Origin: Silene noctiflora
Taxonomy: Eukaryota; Streptophyta; Magnoliopsida; Caryophyllales; Caryophyllaceae
Direction of reading: 5' to 3'
DNA: 43,905 nt
Assembly (NCBI GenBank): GCA_009801015.1
Contig: VHZZ01000078.1
Span: forward strand, 320,079 to 363,983
Shown here: positions 11,589 through 23,309 of the stretch, in pieces
Numbering within the stretch: the first letter of the stretch is position 1
How the letters are laid out: each line of letters starts with the position of its first letter
The notes under the pieces: model-generated
Told to the model about the DNA's origin: nothing
Database searches by the model: none
Seen by the model: only the letters and a program-made list of their open reading frames with translations
Translations under genes and position numbers: made by a program

Positions 11589-11756
11589 TTCAAACTTTTC
11601 ATCTCATTTACCCTCTTGAATGCAAAAACAACCAAAAAAAACACACAAAAATTTGAACTTTCATCTCATTTACACCCTTGAATGCAAAAACAACCGCAAA
11701 AAAACCAAAAAGATTCAAACTTTTGTACTTTTTACACTATTTTAGTGTGTTTTTAG
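11589..11756 (+). promoter_or_regulatory. Duplicated leader segment with two upstream ORFs
   Basis: The segment at 11589-11632 recurs at 11651-11695 (TCATCTCATTTA, then CTTGAATGCAAAAACAACC). Each copy carries an ATG. The first opens 11620-11745 (41 codons plus stop) and the second 11682-11756 (24 codons plus stop), in different frames. Both end before the main ATG at 11778. If the leader is unspliced, both could lower translation of the LysM protein. Confidence 0.55.
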
Positions 11757-11777
11757 TGAAAATAAAGCAAACCCAAG

Positions 11778-14700
11778 ATGCAAAACCTAAAACCCACTTC
11801 AAAAATGATGCCATTTGTCAAATTTACTTTATTTTCACTAATAATCTTCTTAATTTCATCAAATGTGAGCTCAAAATCCACCATTGAACCATGTTCAAAC
11901 TCAAATTCCTGCAATGCAATGGTGGGATACACATTATACACCGAACTGAAGGTTTCAGAAGTTGCATCACTCTTTGGAATTGACCCAGTTGCTCTACTAA
12001 CAGCAAATTCAATAGACATTTCGTACCCGGATGTCGAAAACCATATATTACCTTCCCAATTATTCCTCAAAGTGCCAATAAGTTGTTCATGTGTTGATGG
12101 AATTAGGAAATCTGTGTCTACACATTATAAGTCTAGACCTTCTGATACACTTTCAACGATTTCTGAATCGATTTATGGTGGTTTAGTATCAGCTGATCAG
12201 CTTCAGGAAGCGAATTCGATTAGTGATCCTAATGTTCTTGATGTTGGGGTGAATTTGGTTGTGCCATTGCCTTGTACTTGTTTTAATAATTCTGATAATA
12301 ATTTGCCTGCTATTTATTTGTCTTATGTTGTTCAGCCTGTTGATACATTGCCTGGTATCGCGACGCGGTATCAGACTACTCTTACTGATTTGATGAATGT
12401 TAATGTTATGGGTAGTACTGCTATTTCACCTGGGGATATTCTTTCTGTGCCACTCTCTGGTAAGTTAGCAAGTTTTGTAAGTCATTTATAATGTTGTGTT
12501 TATGTACTTTTGCGAGAGCCTTTGAGGCACTGGGATAATGTTGTTGTTGTTGTATTGCTGTGTAGTTAAGATTACGAGGCACTGGGGTAATGTTGTTGTA
12601 TTGTTGTGTAGTTAAGGACTTAAGAGTAGGAGGTATTAGGGTATTGTAGTATTGCGTAGTTAAGAGTACAACTGTTCGAGGCACAGGAGTAATGTTGTTG
12701 TATTGCCGTGTAGTTAAGAGTTTGAATGTGTATTGTGAGTGGAGTAGAGCCTATTTATTGATAGTGTTTTAGTGTGTTGTTATGTGGATTAGTAGCTTTG
12801 CATAATGATTGTTGAGAGTCTTGAGACATGAGACTCGGGGAGTATAGTTTCGGGGTTTAGTTTAGGTTCTTGCCTTTAGGTCAAGGTAATACCTTATTTG
12901 GATGGAGGGATTTGAAGTAATGTAGGGGAATGTAGGGGATCATTTTCCCTTTTATTGGGCGAATCAAATGCCTAAAATCCTAACAATATATAGGTAAGAT
13001 TTGGAAAGAAAGCATCCTTCCTCCACTCCCCCGCCTTCCCCTCTCCCACCTCGTAATAGATGCCATTTCAGTTTAGGTAAGTGCGTCCTTCAGAACTTAC
13101 CAGAAGGAAAGCCTTTGATTTTGATACCGGCTGGGACTTTATTGGCAAAGAGGAAGGGTAGCCAAAAAGGCAAAGTCTGCTACTAGATCCTCGGTGTCAT
13201 AAGTATCATATCATCTAGGAAGCGACTTACCAGATCGGTCCTACATTGAATGAAAAGGTCCCGTGTCTGGTCGAGCTTGAACTGCCCTATTCTAATAATG
13301 CCTAAGTCAACTTAAGTCTATATATAAGACAAGTTAGAGTTTGATTGATACACATTAAATAATGGTGTGTGGAATATTAAATATGAATTGCCTAGATGGA
13401 AATGGTGATTATAGTATCCTTTTAAGAATTAAGATCCTTTCAACATGCCTATCTCAATGAAATGGATAGTAAAAAGTCAATTTATGGATGGTGTTCATAT
13501 TGTCTGAGTTTATGACTTTGTTTTGCAGCCTGTGCCTCAAATTTTCCACGATACGCTTCTGATTATGGCTTGATTGTGCCAAATGGAAGTTATGCTATAT
13601 CAGCTAGTCACTGTGTCCAATGCAGTTGTGCTGCAGCTGGTCGAAGGTTAGTATATTTGATCCCTTGTACTTTGCACTTTCCCAATCCTTTTGATCGAAA
13701 GTAGGAAGGGAGGGAAAATAGGGCAGTGTGTTTTACTTCCAAATTATACCGTGTCTGAATTCGGAAAGGTTTAAATTTGTTTCTGAGAGGGAAAATGTAT
13801 CCCTCTATTTCTCTTGTACATCTCTATTCAACATTACTTACGATCCAAACAGGGAAAACGCTTCCCTCCCTCTCCCTTCAAATAATTCAATCAAAACAAA
13901 GCGTTAAAGGTATTGTTTTTCTTTGTCGCTTGTGTATCGACTTGTTACAACATCTAACCAACTACTTTTGCAGTTTGTATTGTACGCCAGCGACACTGGC
14001 AGTATCTTGTTCGAGCATGCAATGCAGCGGAAGTAACCTTATGCTGGGGAATGTAACTGTACAGCAGAGTAGTGCTGGTTGTAATGTTACCTCTTGTAGT
14101 TATGATGGTTACGCTAATGGCACAATCATCACTACGTAAGTTTCTCCATTACATCCCAATGTTTTACACTTTTACTGTCTTCAAGGGCTTTACTGTGCTA
14201 GATCATTTTTGTTGACGAAATGTATTTCTCTTGTGTTTCAGCTTGTCTGCATCTCTCCAGCCTCGTTGCCCAGGTAAATTTAGTACTAGTGCCAGAAGGT
14301 CGAGTAACATATGAAGTAGGCAGTGCATATTTATTTCTCCGTTATACTAGTAATAAATTTGGTTGCTGCATAAACTTGTTGAAAACGAACACCTTTGTTG
14401 GAAGTTAAATGATAGCACCAAACTGCGGTTTCCTTTTTTTGCTCTGATGACTGTAGTTCTGTTTTTTGGCTTCTTGGAAGGAAGACCGCTTCTTGGAAGG
14501 AAGACCATCTTTTAGAAATATTTTATGCCCTTCATCGGATATCTTCTTAAAACTATGTGATCATGGTGTCATATATCGGTTTTGAGGGTAGAAATCATTC
14601 ACCATGGCCACCTTGGCCAGATCAAGCCTCAAGGTTGTTGCGCCATAAATGTAAAATGCCGTCATGACAACCATGCGTGAGTTGTGATACCAATGTTAAA

Positions 14701-15113
14701 TGTGAACTTCTTTTCCAATTCTAGACATGTGATCACTGGGTGCTGAGTTTTCGGATGAATTTTCATTTTGATATGGCGTCTTTATTTTAATGACTGATTC
14801 ATTTGAATCTGACTATGTTGCAGGTGCTCCACAATTTCCGGCAGTGACTCCACCACCAACCACCGCTACCAGGGAGTCCATTTATGCACCTGCGCCAGCA
14901 CCTTCCCAAGCTGGAGGTTCAAGAGGAGCTGTATTGCCTGGGTCAACAGGCGCACTTCCTCCTTTGGGATCGTTCCCTGCTGGTGGCCCCGCCACTCTCT
15001 CCTCCGGGATTGCCTCTTCTGGTTCCTCGACAGTGAACCCATGTACTGCTTATGACCTCGGCATTGTATTTGGAGCTCTTGTTATCTGCATTATTGCTGG
15101 CCATGGTTTCTGA
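11778..15113 (+). CDS. LYM1: LysM-domain GPI-anchored protein (LYM1/LYM3-like)
   Basis: Cell-surface glycan receptor. Exons: 11778-12459, 13529-13646, 13974-14135, 14242-14273 and 14824-15113; phases agree throughout and give 427 residues, close to the ~420 of the Arabidopsis proteins. An N-terminal signal peptide (hydrophobic FTLFSLIIFLIS) is followed by three LysM-like segments: about 50-108 (YTLYTELKVSEVASLFGI), 115-170 and 180-230. They are separated by the CSC and CTC pairs usual in LysM receptors. A cysteine-rich part follows (VPNGSYAISASHCVQCSC, then SCSSMQCSGSNLMLGN, typical of LYM1/LYM3). Next come a Pro/Ala/Ser-rich stretch and a hydrophobic tail (LGIVFGALVICIIAG) that fits GPI addition. 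There is no kinase domain. In Arabidopsis LYM1 and LYM3 bind bacterial peptidoglycan and signal with the kinase CERK1; the same role here is inferred. I cannot separate LYM1 from LYM3 by eye. Confidence 0.93.
12524..12720 (+). repeat. Minisatellite in intron 1 of the LysM gene
   Basis: About four imperfect copies of a 45-70 bp unit built on GAGGCACTGGGGTAATG, TTGTTGTATTG and TGTGTAGTTAAGA. It lies wholly within the intron (12460-13528). Confidence 0.75.
12888..13010. repeat. MITE-like ACCTTATTTGGAT fragment in LysM intron 1
   Basis: It opens ACCTTATTTGGATGGAGGG. That resembles the TATTTGGATAC end of the element in the second intron of the CHZ/DEK gene (about 17230-17342). A clean inverted right end is not visible, so it may be a truncated copy. 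Confidence 0.3.
14470..14507 (+). repeat. 19-bp tandem duplication in intron 4
   Basis: CTTCTTGGAAGGAAGACCG and the same sequence less its last base lie head to tail inside intron 4 of the LysM gene. Confidence 0.85.
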
Positions 15114-15480
15114 TGCTCAGTCGACCTTTACTTATCTGATGTATTTATGTGACTTAGTTTTAGCAATTTGCTAGCTTTTGGACGATTGGTGGCTCGAACT
15201 TTGTATCACTATTTTGTCCTGTAAACTCATCCTGTACTGCTAAATTTTTAACGCTGTTTTGTACGGTAATTGTTTTTGAGGTGCGATATGCACATCGGCA
15301 TTTTATCAACATCGTCGACTTTTTTATGCAATTCTTTCAACTTTACCACTCCCTATTTTCACTCTCTCCATTTATCTCGACGAGATCTACGTCCCTACCT
15401 ATGCCAAGACGCATTTTTGAGGATTAGCCATGGCCACCATCATCATGGATATTCTTGACATTCTACCTACGTCACTAGAG
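15114..15480 (+). other. Probable 3' UTR of the LysM gene
   Basis: T-rich sequence after the stop codon, without a canonical AATAAA near the stop. The extent of the transcript cannot be fixed from sequence. No other gene is seen here. Confidence 0.4.
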
Positions 15481-16130
15481 GTGCCCATTTGGGCGGCTGA
15501 TCTGGCTCAATGGGCCAACTTTTGTTAGCTCGTCCCTAGCCTGGGCATGTCCCCACATCCGAGCCAGTTATGGGGCCCCACTTCCCAGTTTCGCCAAAGA
15601 GCAAAAAAAAGAAATATAAAGTAATTTTGGCACAGGATAACATAGCTAAGCGTCAAGTTCGGTTCAGATTGCGCACAGCTTGGCCTTGCCCACCTCCTCC
15701 CAGTGGCCGGTCATAAGTCAGATGAGCTTCGGTTCAGATTGCGCACAGCTTGGCCTTGCCCACCTCCTCCCAGTGGCCGGTCATAAGTCAGATGAGCTTA
15801 ACACGACCAATGGCCAAGTCTAGTTGATACAAATGAAGTACATAGTAGAATAAAGAAACTTCTTTTTTATTCCGTTTGGGCGGGCTAGCTCAACCCAGCT
15901 CCATGGGCTAATTATTCTAGGCCCAGTGACTCGTCCCTGGCCTGGCCCAAACCCACACTCGAGCCATTTACATGTCCCATTTCCCCTACCCCGCACCCAA
16001 CATAGCTCACAACAGCTCGAACAGGTCCGATCTAACCTGGCCCATCTTTCTCCATGGATAAGTCATGGGCCAGGTACGATAAGGCGACACTTAACCAAAT
16101 CTAGTTGACATAGATGAAACACGAAAGTAG
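15480..16130. repeat. Two diverged copies of a G+C-rich intergenic repeat
   Basis: A first block (about 15480-15860) and a second (about 15870-16130) share, in the same order: TTTGGGCGG, ATGGGC, CTCGTCCCT(A/G)GCCTGG, CGAGCCA, and a final TCTAGTTGA followed by A(A/G)ATGAA. The stretch is markedly more G+C-rich than its surroundings. I recognise no coding domain in it; the ORF inside (15926-16108) looks incidental. Confidence 0.6.
15658..15797 (+). repeat. Perfect 70-bp tandem duplication
   Basis: Two head-to-tail copies (15658-15727 and 15728-15797), starting TTCGGTTCAGATTGCGCAC and ending GTCAGATGAGC, are identical base for base. This implies a very recent duplication, or an assembly artefact. 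Confidence 0.95.
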
Positions 16131-16297
16131 GACAAAAAACCGAGAATAATTTGACATAATAAAATTTCAACCAAATAGAACCCTAATTAAACCCGACAAA
16201 CACCACAATCGATCACATTGACTCGTACTAAAATCAATCATACTTCGCGAAAAGTGCGAACACTGGACACTCACCCGCACTTGTGCACTACCGAGCT

Positions 16298-16341
16298 AAG
16301 AGAGAGAGAGAAACCACAAACACACAAACACTCCCGCAAAA
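16298..16341 (+). promoter_or_regulatory. GA-rich leader of the CHZ/DEK gene
   Basis: A GAGAGAGAG run followed by CA-rich sequence leads directly into the start codon (AAAAATGGCGG, a good plant context). No TATA box is obvious upstream, which fits a housekeeping promoter. Confidence 0.35.
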
Positions 16342-19300
16342 ATGGCGGAAGAAAACGCGCACGATAGCGAAAAAGCCGCGCAGGATATCGAGTCGTTAAT
16401 CAAATCCGCCATTGTTACTCGAACTACCTACTTCAAGGACCAAGCCGAGTACTGTCTCATACTCTTTCTATTCGTTTTATGCTAATTTGAATTGATAATC
16501 GTTTTTTCTAGGGTTTTACGCTTGTTTTTTGATTTAATTTGAGTTCTTTATGTGATTTATGGTGATTTGTGTGTTGTTTGTGCAGTTCGTTGACGTTTGA
16601 AGGTGTGCGGAGGTTGTTAGAGAAGGATTTAGGGTTAGATGTTCACGCTTTGGATTCTCATAAACGTTTCGTCAAACAGTGGCTTCAAAACGTAACGATT
16701 TCGTTTCTCTCTTTCGTGTTTTTCATTATTTTTAGTGAAGATTTGACATTGAATTGTTGTTTTCGATGCAATCGATTATGGACTTCTAGTCATGTTGTAA
16801 TTATTGCCTCTAAATTAATTTTCGATTACGTTTGATGTAATGTTTATGATAGTATTAAGGTATATTCACCTAGAGCTTCAATATAATACATTTGATTATG
16901 CCCGGTTTGTTTAGTTAAAGGTAGTTTAATTTTGTTCTTTACAGCTTTAGCACATGACAAATTAAGTTCTACTTTTTTTTTAACTTGTAATCATATTTTG
17001 AACTAAGCTTAGCGCTTGAGTGTATGTTACCTTTGATTTGATGGTGCGATTTTTGTGTCATCAGATGTACTTGAAGTGTTTTTTATGCTTATCATGCGAT
17101 ATGGTATACGGTAACCCTGATAGATGTCCCAGGAGGTACTTTGAATTGACAATTTGTTAAGTACCTTTGAGATTGGCCTACTCTAAACACGAGTCTGTTT
17201 ACGGAATTTCAGTGTTGCCATTGGTTATGTAGGATTTATTTGGATACGGGAATTTGGAGGGTAAGGTAGGGGAGAGATTTGGAGGAGACAATTCCCTTTG
17301 TTTGGGTAGCAAAATCCTTTGTATCCAAACATAAGGCCACAAGGGTAAAGGTCTTGAAAACAAAAGCTTGAGATTTTTACTCAATGGCTTGTTGCTATGC
17401 TTACCTCAACAGATCATTTGTATAGTTAACGGGATGTATTTTTGTACCACTACCTGTGGCCAACCCAAACTGAAGTTTAAACTTTCAGTTAAAATATGAT
17501 TTATAACATTTTCAAATTGCGTGTTTCTCGTGTTAGAAGGAAATACTGTACTGCTTATTCATTACAGTTATTTTGCTACAACTAAAGCAAGTGAGGAAGT
17601 AACTATAAGGGCTTGTAGTTCTCATCCTGTCATCAATTTCATCGTTGTTCTCGTATTGTTATAATCTTCTACTGCTGCCTATAACTTTCAATAAATGTTA
17701 TAATCTTCTATTGAGTTTGTAAGATGGTGGAGGAAACTCTTAGTGTTGTATTTCAATCTGCTATAATTATTGTCAACGTAGCCTATTTATTATTCGTTCA
17801 AGTCTTGGAATAGTAAAATTTTAACAGAGTGAGCTCTGTTATCCACATACTCCTCCATCGCATATTTATTGTCCTCCATTCTATTTTGGAAGGATTTAAG
17901 GAAAATGGGTGAACTAACTACTCTACCCCTAGAATTATCGAGAGTTGAGATAATAATATTGCAGCAAGGAGGGAATAATCTAGGGACAATATTGGAAATT
18001 CAAAGTTTTTCTTACTAAATGTAGAAAGGGAACAATTATTTTGGGATAAATCTTAAGAGAAAAGTGGACAATAAAATTGGGATGGAGGGAGTACATGATG
18101 GTGTTTGTCTCAATAATCATTCTTAAAACTTTATGGTTAATTTTGGTCCTGGTTTTTCTCCCCTGCGGCCTGCATTCCTCGAAAGGGAAAGTGAAGGGAA
18201 AGACAGAATAACATTATCTTGCAATTGCATGTATTTATAGGTTTTCATGTTAGTTATTTATGAAGTTGTCTTGAGGATTGACCTATTTTTAAGCTCGTAT
18301 CTTCCATAGTCGTTATTGCTGATGGATTTTTTTTTATTTCTTATTGAACGTTAGTGCATAGAATCTCCCTCCCCTGAAAAATTGACCAAGAGTGAAGGTA
18401 CCACTGGGGATAGTGCTGTTTCAGCGGCTGAAAGAGAATCAGTGAATGAGGCTGAGGCAAAGAAAGAAGGCTCTGTTTCTGGAGGTGGAGAGACGATGGA
18501 GGAGGAAGACTCTCCTGTTATGGGTCTTTTGACAGGGCTCAAAACGGGAAAAGAGACTTCCAATGGAGTCAAAGAGTCAAAAAGTGATGCTGCTCCAAGT
18601 GAAGGTAGAATTAAAAAGGCCCTCTGGGAAAGAGCATCGTATATCAGAGAGAATTCTCAGTATGCCTTCACTAACCGACTTCTATGGATCATCCTTCTCT
18701 TTTGCCAGTTTAATCTTCTTCGCTTTTTTTATCCAAAATGTGGCTCATACTCTTACAATCTTATATGTTGTGCCGCAGAACTATGACTTTGGTTGGGCTA
18801 CGTCGACTTTTGGAAGAAGATCTTGTACTTGAGAAGCATACCTTGGATTCTTTTAAGAAATTTATTAGCCAGCAAGTTGATGAGGTGAGTATATGACTAT
18901 ATGTAAATTTCGATATGACCAAAAGGTTGATATGATCAGTTTTTTACTTATTGAGGAGCTTTTTTATCGTTGTTCAGGTGATAAATTCACCCGAAAGCCC
19001 TCCAAAGAAGGCGATTGACAAGAAAAAAGTTGTTAAGAAAGATTCTTTTGTAAAAGCCTCTTCTAAATCTAAGAAAGAGGAAGTGCCTACAACTTCAGGT
19101 GAAGAAACTGACGATGGTTCAGAAGAGGAAGTAAACGTTAGGAAGAAAACTGCTCCGAGCTCGAAGTTAAAAAAAACAGCACCAGTTACAAAACGTAAGA
19201 GAGCTGAAGAGGACTCAAGAGGCCCAAAAGGAAAGAAAACTAAGGCTTCAAAACCCATTTCAGAGGCAAGTGATGAAGAAAATGACGGCGGTGTTTCTGG

Positions 19301-21623
19301 AGATGATAACTCTGAATCATCTGCCGAGAAGCCTGTGAAGGTAAGAGTAAGATGTCTCTTTACACCATTCTCATGTGTTGATTTTTTTGAATTTTATACC
19401 TAATAATCCATCTTCAATTTATCATGCAGAAGAAAGAAGCTCCCAAACCTTCCTATGGGAAACAAGTGGAGCGTTTGAAATCAGTAATCAAATCTTGTGG
19501 ATTGAGGTTCAGATTTCATATTTCGAAACATTCGTTATCACATACCTGTTTTTGTTGGCGATGTTCAAGGTTACTGACCGACCCTTGTTTAACACAGTAT
19601 CCCTCCCGTAATTTATAAGAAAGTCAAAGAGGTACCGGAAAACAAGCGTGAAGCCTGTTTGATAAAGGAGCTAGAAAAGATACTATCAAATGAGGGTTTA
19701 TCAACCGATCCATCCGAGAAAGGTGCTTACGGAGTTTATTTAGTCATATCCTTGCTGTATTTGTTTCTGTTTAGTGGATGTGGACATAGATCGATGTGTG
19801 CTAATTGGAGTTTATATAGAGTTCTACATTGCTAAAATCCGTAACCATGAATGACTATTATCTTTCCCTGCAAAACATACCAAGAACTACCTAGTTATTA
19901 TGATTTTCTAGTGGTGCCACTCCTGTTGTCTTAACTCTTATCATCTTAAGCACTCATTATTAAACATCCATGAGCGCACCAAAAAAAAAAAAAAAAAAAA
20001 AATTATTGAACATCCATGTATTTCATTGAATTACTTCTTAGCCCATACCTTAGACATAGTGACAATGTAAACTGCTGTTAGGGCAGGTATATTTGCATTG
20101 TTAGTTGTTGTTGGGAATTGTGATGTTTCTGTGCTAGAATTCTGCTTACTTATGTTTGATGGGATCTCATAAGAAGTGATCTCATTAGCTCAGTGATATT
20201 GCTGCTTCTGTGGTACCAGTTACATACTGTTTCCGTAACTTTTATCAGAGAAAGTGGGAAACCTTTTTAATCTCTCGGCTTTTGTTCACTGCTGAGTCAG
20301 CGGTGACAAAATCATATATTCATGTAGTGTCAACTTATTACTGAAATGTGAAGCAGTAGATCACTCTATCATATTGTTGATTGTAGTGTCCTTGGTGCAA
20401 TCTCTATATGATATCAGTGCTAGGGAGATTGCATCCTAGCCCCTTGTTCGCCCTAGGCAGGAACTGATATTATAGTTATGTTGGACAAAATTTTATGTCT
20501 GAGTACTGACAACTGAGCGCGCTGTGTTTATCGTTCATAATTCGAAGTCATTATACCCATTTCAGTTATATCTTCTTCCTTAAGATGTGCATTTATTATG
20601 GTCTCATATTAGTTGCTGTATAGTTAATCACTTACTGATTTCTGCAATTAATGTTTCTTTCTTTGCTGTATCCTTGAAAAAATTGCAGCCTAACCATATC
20701 ATTTATTGAGTGGTTGCTTAACGATGTGATATTAATTCTAATTTTGTTTTAAGCAGACATCAAGGAAGTAAAGAAGAGGAAGGAGAAAGCAAAAGAACTT
20801 GAAGGCATAGACCTGAGTAATATTGTTGTGAGTTCTCGACGGCGATCTGCTGCCAGTTATGTGCCACCACCTAAGCCCAAAATACCAGAATTAAGTGAAA
20901 GTGAGTCTGAAGACAGTGACAACGATGATGAGGACGACGACGACGATGAGGATGAGGATGTAGCGGACGAGGATGGAGAGGATGAGGGTGCAGAGGATGA
21001 AGAGGCGGTGGGTGAAGATCAAGAGAATGGCGACGATGGTAGTGCAAGTGAGGAATCAGCTCAAGGTAACTTATTCTCCGTTACAACTTAATTGATTTTA
21101 AGGCTTATTTCTCAAAACATTTATATTCCAACTTCATTGCATTTTTCTCTTTGATTTCTGGAGGTGTGTCCTCAAATCCCTTATCCTGATTTATGGACAG
21201 AGTCCTTGTATCAAAATTCAGCCATGCAGAGTCTGTCACTTGAATATGTCCCTGTAATCCTGTATCCAATAGCATAGGCTGTAATGTAATCAGAGTAACA
21301 TACACCCTATAAATGGATAGCCAATGTTTTACTGAATGGACACTAGATTCTTGTCATATTCGCGATATCTTGAGATTTATTAGGTATGTGTTGTCCTAAC
21401 TTGCAGGATAGAACTAATATTATTGTACAACACTCCAATAATCTCATGTCGATCTCATGTTGCCATAGTCTTTCTTTTACTTCTTTGTTGGATGAAATAG
21501 CCACACAATTAATATAGTAATTCTTTATTAGTTTACCATTACTACAAAATTTTATGTGCCCTGGTCAGCTGTTATACTGATGTGCTATTTCCTTCTTTTG
21601 CAGATAATGGCGATAGCGATTAA
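16342..21623 (+). CDS. Nuclear protein with two DEK C-terminal domains and a CHZ motif (H2A.Z chaperone-like)
   Basis: Exons: 16342-16448, 16586-16691, 18355-18659, 18779-18884, 18978-19340, 19430-19506, 19598-19722, 20757-21065 and 21604-21623; phases match and give 505 residues. The first DEK_C-type winged helix spans about 16-71 ([16 protein letters not shown]) and the second about 155-208 ([16 protein letters not shown]). A linker of alternating Lys-rich and acidic patches (209-329) looks like nuclear-localisation sequence ([13 protein letters not shown]). From about 330 to 425 comes a region ending in the CHZ motif [11 protein letters not shown], which in yeast Chz1 contacts H2A.Z-H2B. 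A strongly acidic tail (about 440-500) is usual for histone chaperones. Arabidopsis has similar DEK_C plus CHZ proteins (from memory AT1G44780 and AT4G08310). The role as a histone H2A.Z chaperone is inferred from these motifs. Confidence 0.9.
17230..17342. mobile_element. Small inverted-repeat element in intron 2 of the CHZ/DEK gene
   Basis: The left end TTATTTGGATAC and the right end GTATCCAAACATAA are inverted relatives. The interior is G-rich (TGGAGGGTAAGGTAGGGG). It is MITE-sized, and no clear target duplication was seen. Confidence 0.45.
17850..18091. mobile_element. Stowaway-like MITE in intron 2 of the CHZ/DEK gene
   Basis: TA flanks both sides (17848-17849, 18092-18093). Ends CTCCTCCATC and, inverted, CTCCCTCCATCCC, with TTATTGTCC following on both arms. 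242 bp, non-coding. Confidence 0.8.
19723..20756 (+). other. Intron 7 of the CHZ/DEK gene
   Basis: A phase-1 intron with donor GTGCTT and acceptor AAGCAG, about 1 kb. It contains an A-run near 19981-20001 and otherwise no recognisable element or ORF. Confidence 0.85.
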
Positions 21624-22119
21624 TTTATCGCCAAGCTTCTAATAAGCCGCCTCTAGAAAATCTTAGGTAAAGTGTCAAGATGTATTTTATGTATCCTTTC
21701 CATTTGATGTCCCATAAATGTAAGGATTAGGTAGAGCTTTGTATCTAGATATGAGAATTGCAGAATTTCTTTCCAAATTCGGTTGGATGATTTGCGTTTG
21801 TTGACTGTTCTGGTTTGGGGTTCGAAATCCTAACTTCCCAATTTTTCCGTGTTCATTTTATAAATGAAAGTCGTTTTGGAGATTTGAGACTTGGTGTTTC
21901 GGAACAGGAACCGTCCATTGTATAAACAACAGCTAAGCCTTAGCTCCAAGATGATTCGAGCCTGATTAATGGGAATTTGGCAAGAGTGTCTATGAAGACA
22001 CATGATCAATGGTCACTGTCTATGAAGACACAAAGATGCCCTAATTTTGATTTTTCAGGCACTTTTGCACGAGTTATTAGATCATCAGATGTTTCTGATT
22101 ATGTTTTATGGTGTGATAC
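21624..22119 (+). other. 3' UTR and downstream flank of the CHZ/DEK gene
   Basis: Contains a possible A-rich polyadenylation context (TTTTATAAATGAAAG, about 21856). Further on, TGTCTATGAAGACACA occurs twice (about 21988 and 22018); each copy is itself a near-palindrome. Confidence 0.4.
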
Positions 22120-22275
22120 ATAGAATAGAATTTTGAGAAACGAACATTCCAAGTTCGATTTAATTTGGTGGAATAGATTGAGTATCGAACATTCTAGGTT
22201 TTGATTTAATGTGGTAGAATAAATTTTGAGAATCTAAGTTTAATTTAATTTTTTTGGAACATTCTCGGTTTGATT
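22120..22275 (+). repeat. Three-copy tandem repeat
   Basis: Imperfect units of 55-70 bp contain GAACATTC followed by AGGTTYGATTTAAT and GGTAGAATA. They are downstream of the CHZ/DEK gene. Confidence 0.65.
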
Positions 22276-22307
22276 TGATTATGTTTTATTATGGTGTCGA
22301 TTTTCAT

Positions 22308-22378
22308 GCTGAGAGGATTTGAACTCGGGTTATGAGTACCGCCTTTCATCACTTAACCAACTAACTTGGTTAAATTTA
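22308..22378 (-). mobile_element. tRNA-derived SINE-like fragment
   Basis: The minus strand reads AGTTAGTTGGTTAAGTG (A-box-like) and then, about 30 bases on, GAGTTCAAATCCTC (B-box-like). This is the internal RNA polymerase III promoter arrangement of tRNA-derived SINEs. Flanking duplications were not identified. Confidence 0.45.
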
Positions 22379-22545
22379 TTCATCAGTGGAGTTAAATGTT
22401 CTTTACTCAAAAAAAAATTTGTACAATTATCTAATATCAACCCCAAAGCCCGTTTAATGTATTAGTAATAGCTACTCATGTCAAATGGCATGATTTCAAA
22501 GTCATCGAAAACATAGGCCTTGTTATTTTGAACATACTTTCATCT

Positions 22546-23300
22546 CATTTTTCATGGACATGATTTACTCAATTATAGACATGAATGACCATTATACCCT
22601 TGTTATTTCTACACCCTCATCTTCCATTTTGTTTCATAATCAATAAATCCTCTCAACTCTGTCCAACAAACCACTAGCCTCCGTCGCCGCCGCCTCTCAT
22701 CCCGCGCCGATGATAAAAGCGTACCTCCAATACCGACGATACTACCGGACTAGCTACACCGAACCACCCGTACCGACGATACTACCGGACCATCCCTCAC
22801 CAGCCGAACCACCCCCTACACCGGATCATCCCTTGCATAATATGCTGGTTCATTGAACGAAATCCATAGCCACGCTATAGCCATTACCCAACCAGGCGGT
22901 TGAAAGTTTTGTACAATGTAAATTTGTTTTTTCTTTGGATTACAAAAACCAGTGATACTCGGCAATCTTTAGTTCAAAAACATTGTATTTAGTATTCCTC
23001 TAAGAATTAATGGTATACGGTATTTACAATAATTTTTTCAAACCCTACTTTCATTAGTCTAAATTAATCTAATCTCCCTAATTTGATAGAGAATAGTTAA
23101 TAATGTGAATAGATTAAAATTAATACTTGATCGACATGCGAATTAGGGTCCATAACTGAGTAATTTGACGGATTTGATTAATTTCGTGAGGAAGAGAATT
23201 AAAGAGATTTTTTTTATTTTGTTTTTTTGGGAAGGGTAAGGTATGGAAAACTAATCACAAAAAGTCCATAAAAGAGTAAATCTTGTCCATAAAAGAGCAA
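22546..23300. mobile_element. Non-autonomous inverted-repeat element with G+C-rich core
   Basis: The left end has TTTTTCATGGACATGATTTAC followed by a second, diverged GACATG copy and CCCTTGTTATTT. The right end, inverted, reads TTTATGGACAAGATTTACTC and then TTTTATGGAC again. Inside is a G+C-rich block (about 22680-22830) in which TACCGACGATACTACCGGAC occurs twice. The layout matches the element at 32663-33401. No target duplication was found. Confidence 0.55.
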
Positions 23301-23309
23301 CTACATTAG

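Noticed and set aside
11344..11619. 91-codon plus-strand ORF upstream of the LysM gene
   Set aside because: Its Ser/Leu/Phe-rich sequence is what a CT-rich leader gives in any frame; kept only as leader sequence. It might act as an additional upstream ORF if transcription starts early.
17850..18091. Alternative exon of the CHZ/DEK gene
   Set aside because: The reading frames are broken and the sequence is bounded by Stowaway ends and TA duplications.
18974..19258. 94-codon minus-strand ORF (and a similar one at 18351-18572)
   Set aside because: Antisense to Lys/Glu/Ser-rich exons of the CHZ/DEK gene, which naturally leave open complementary frames.
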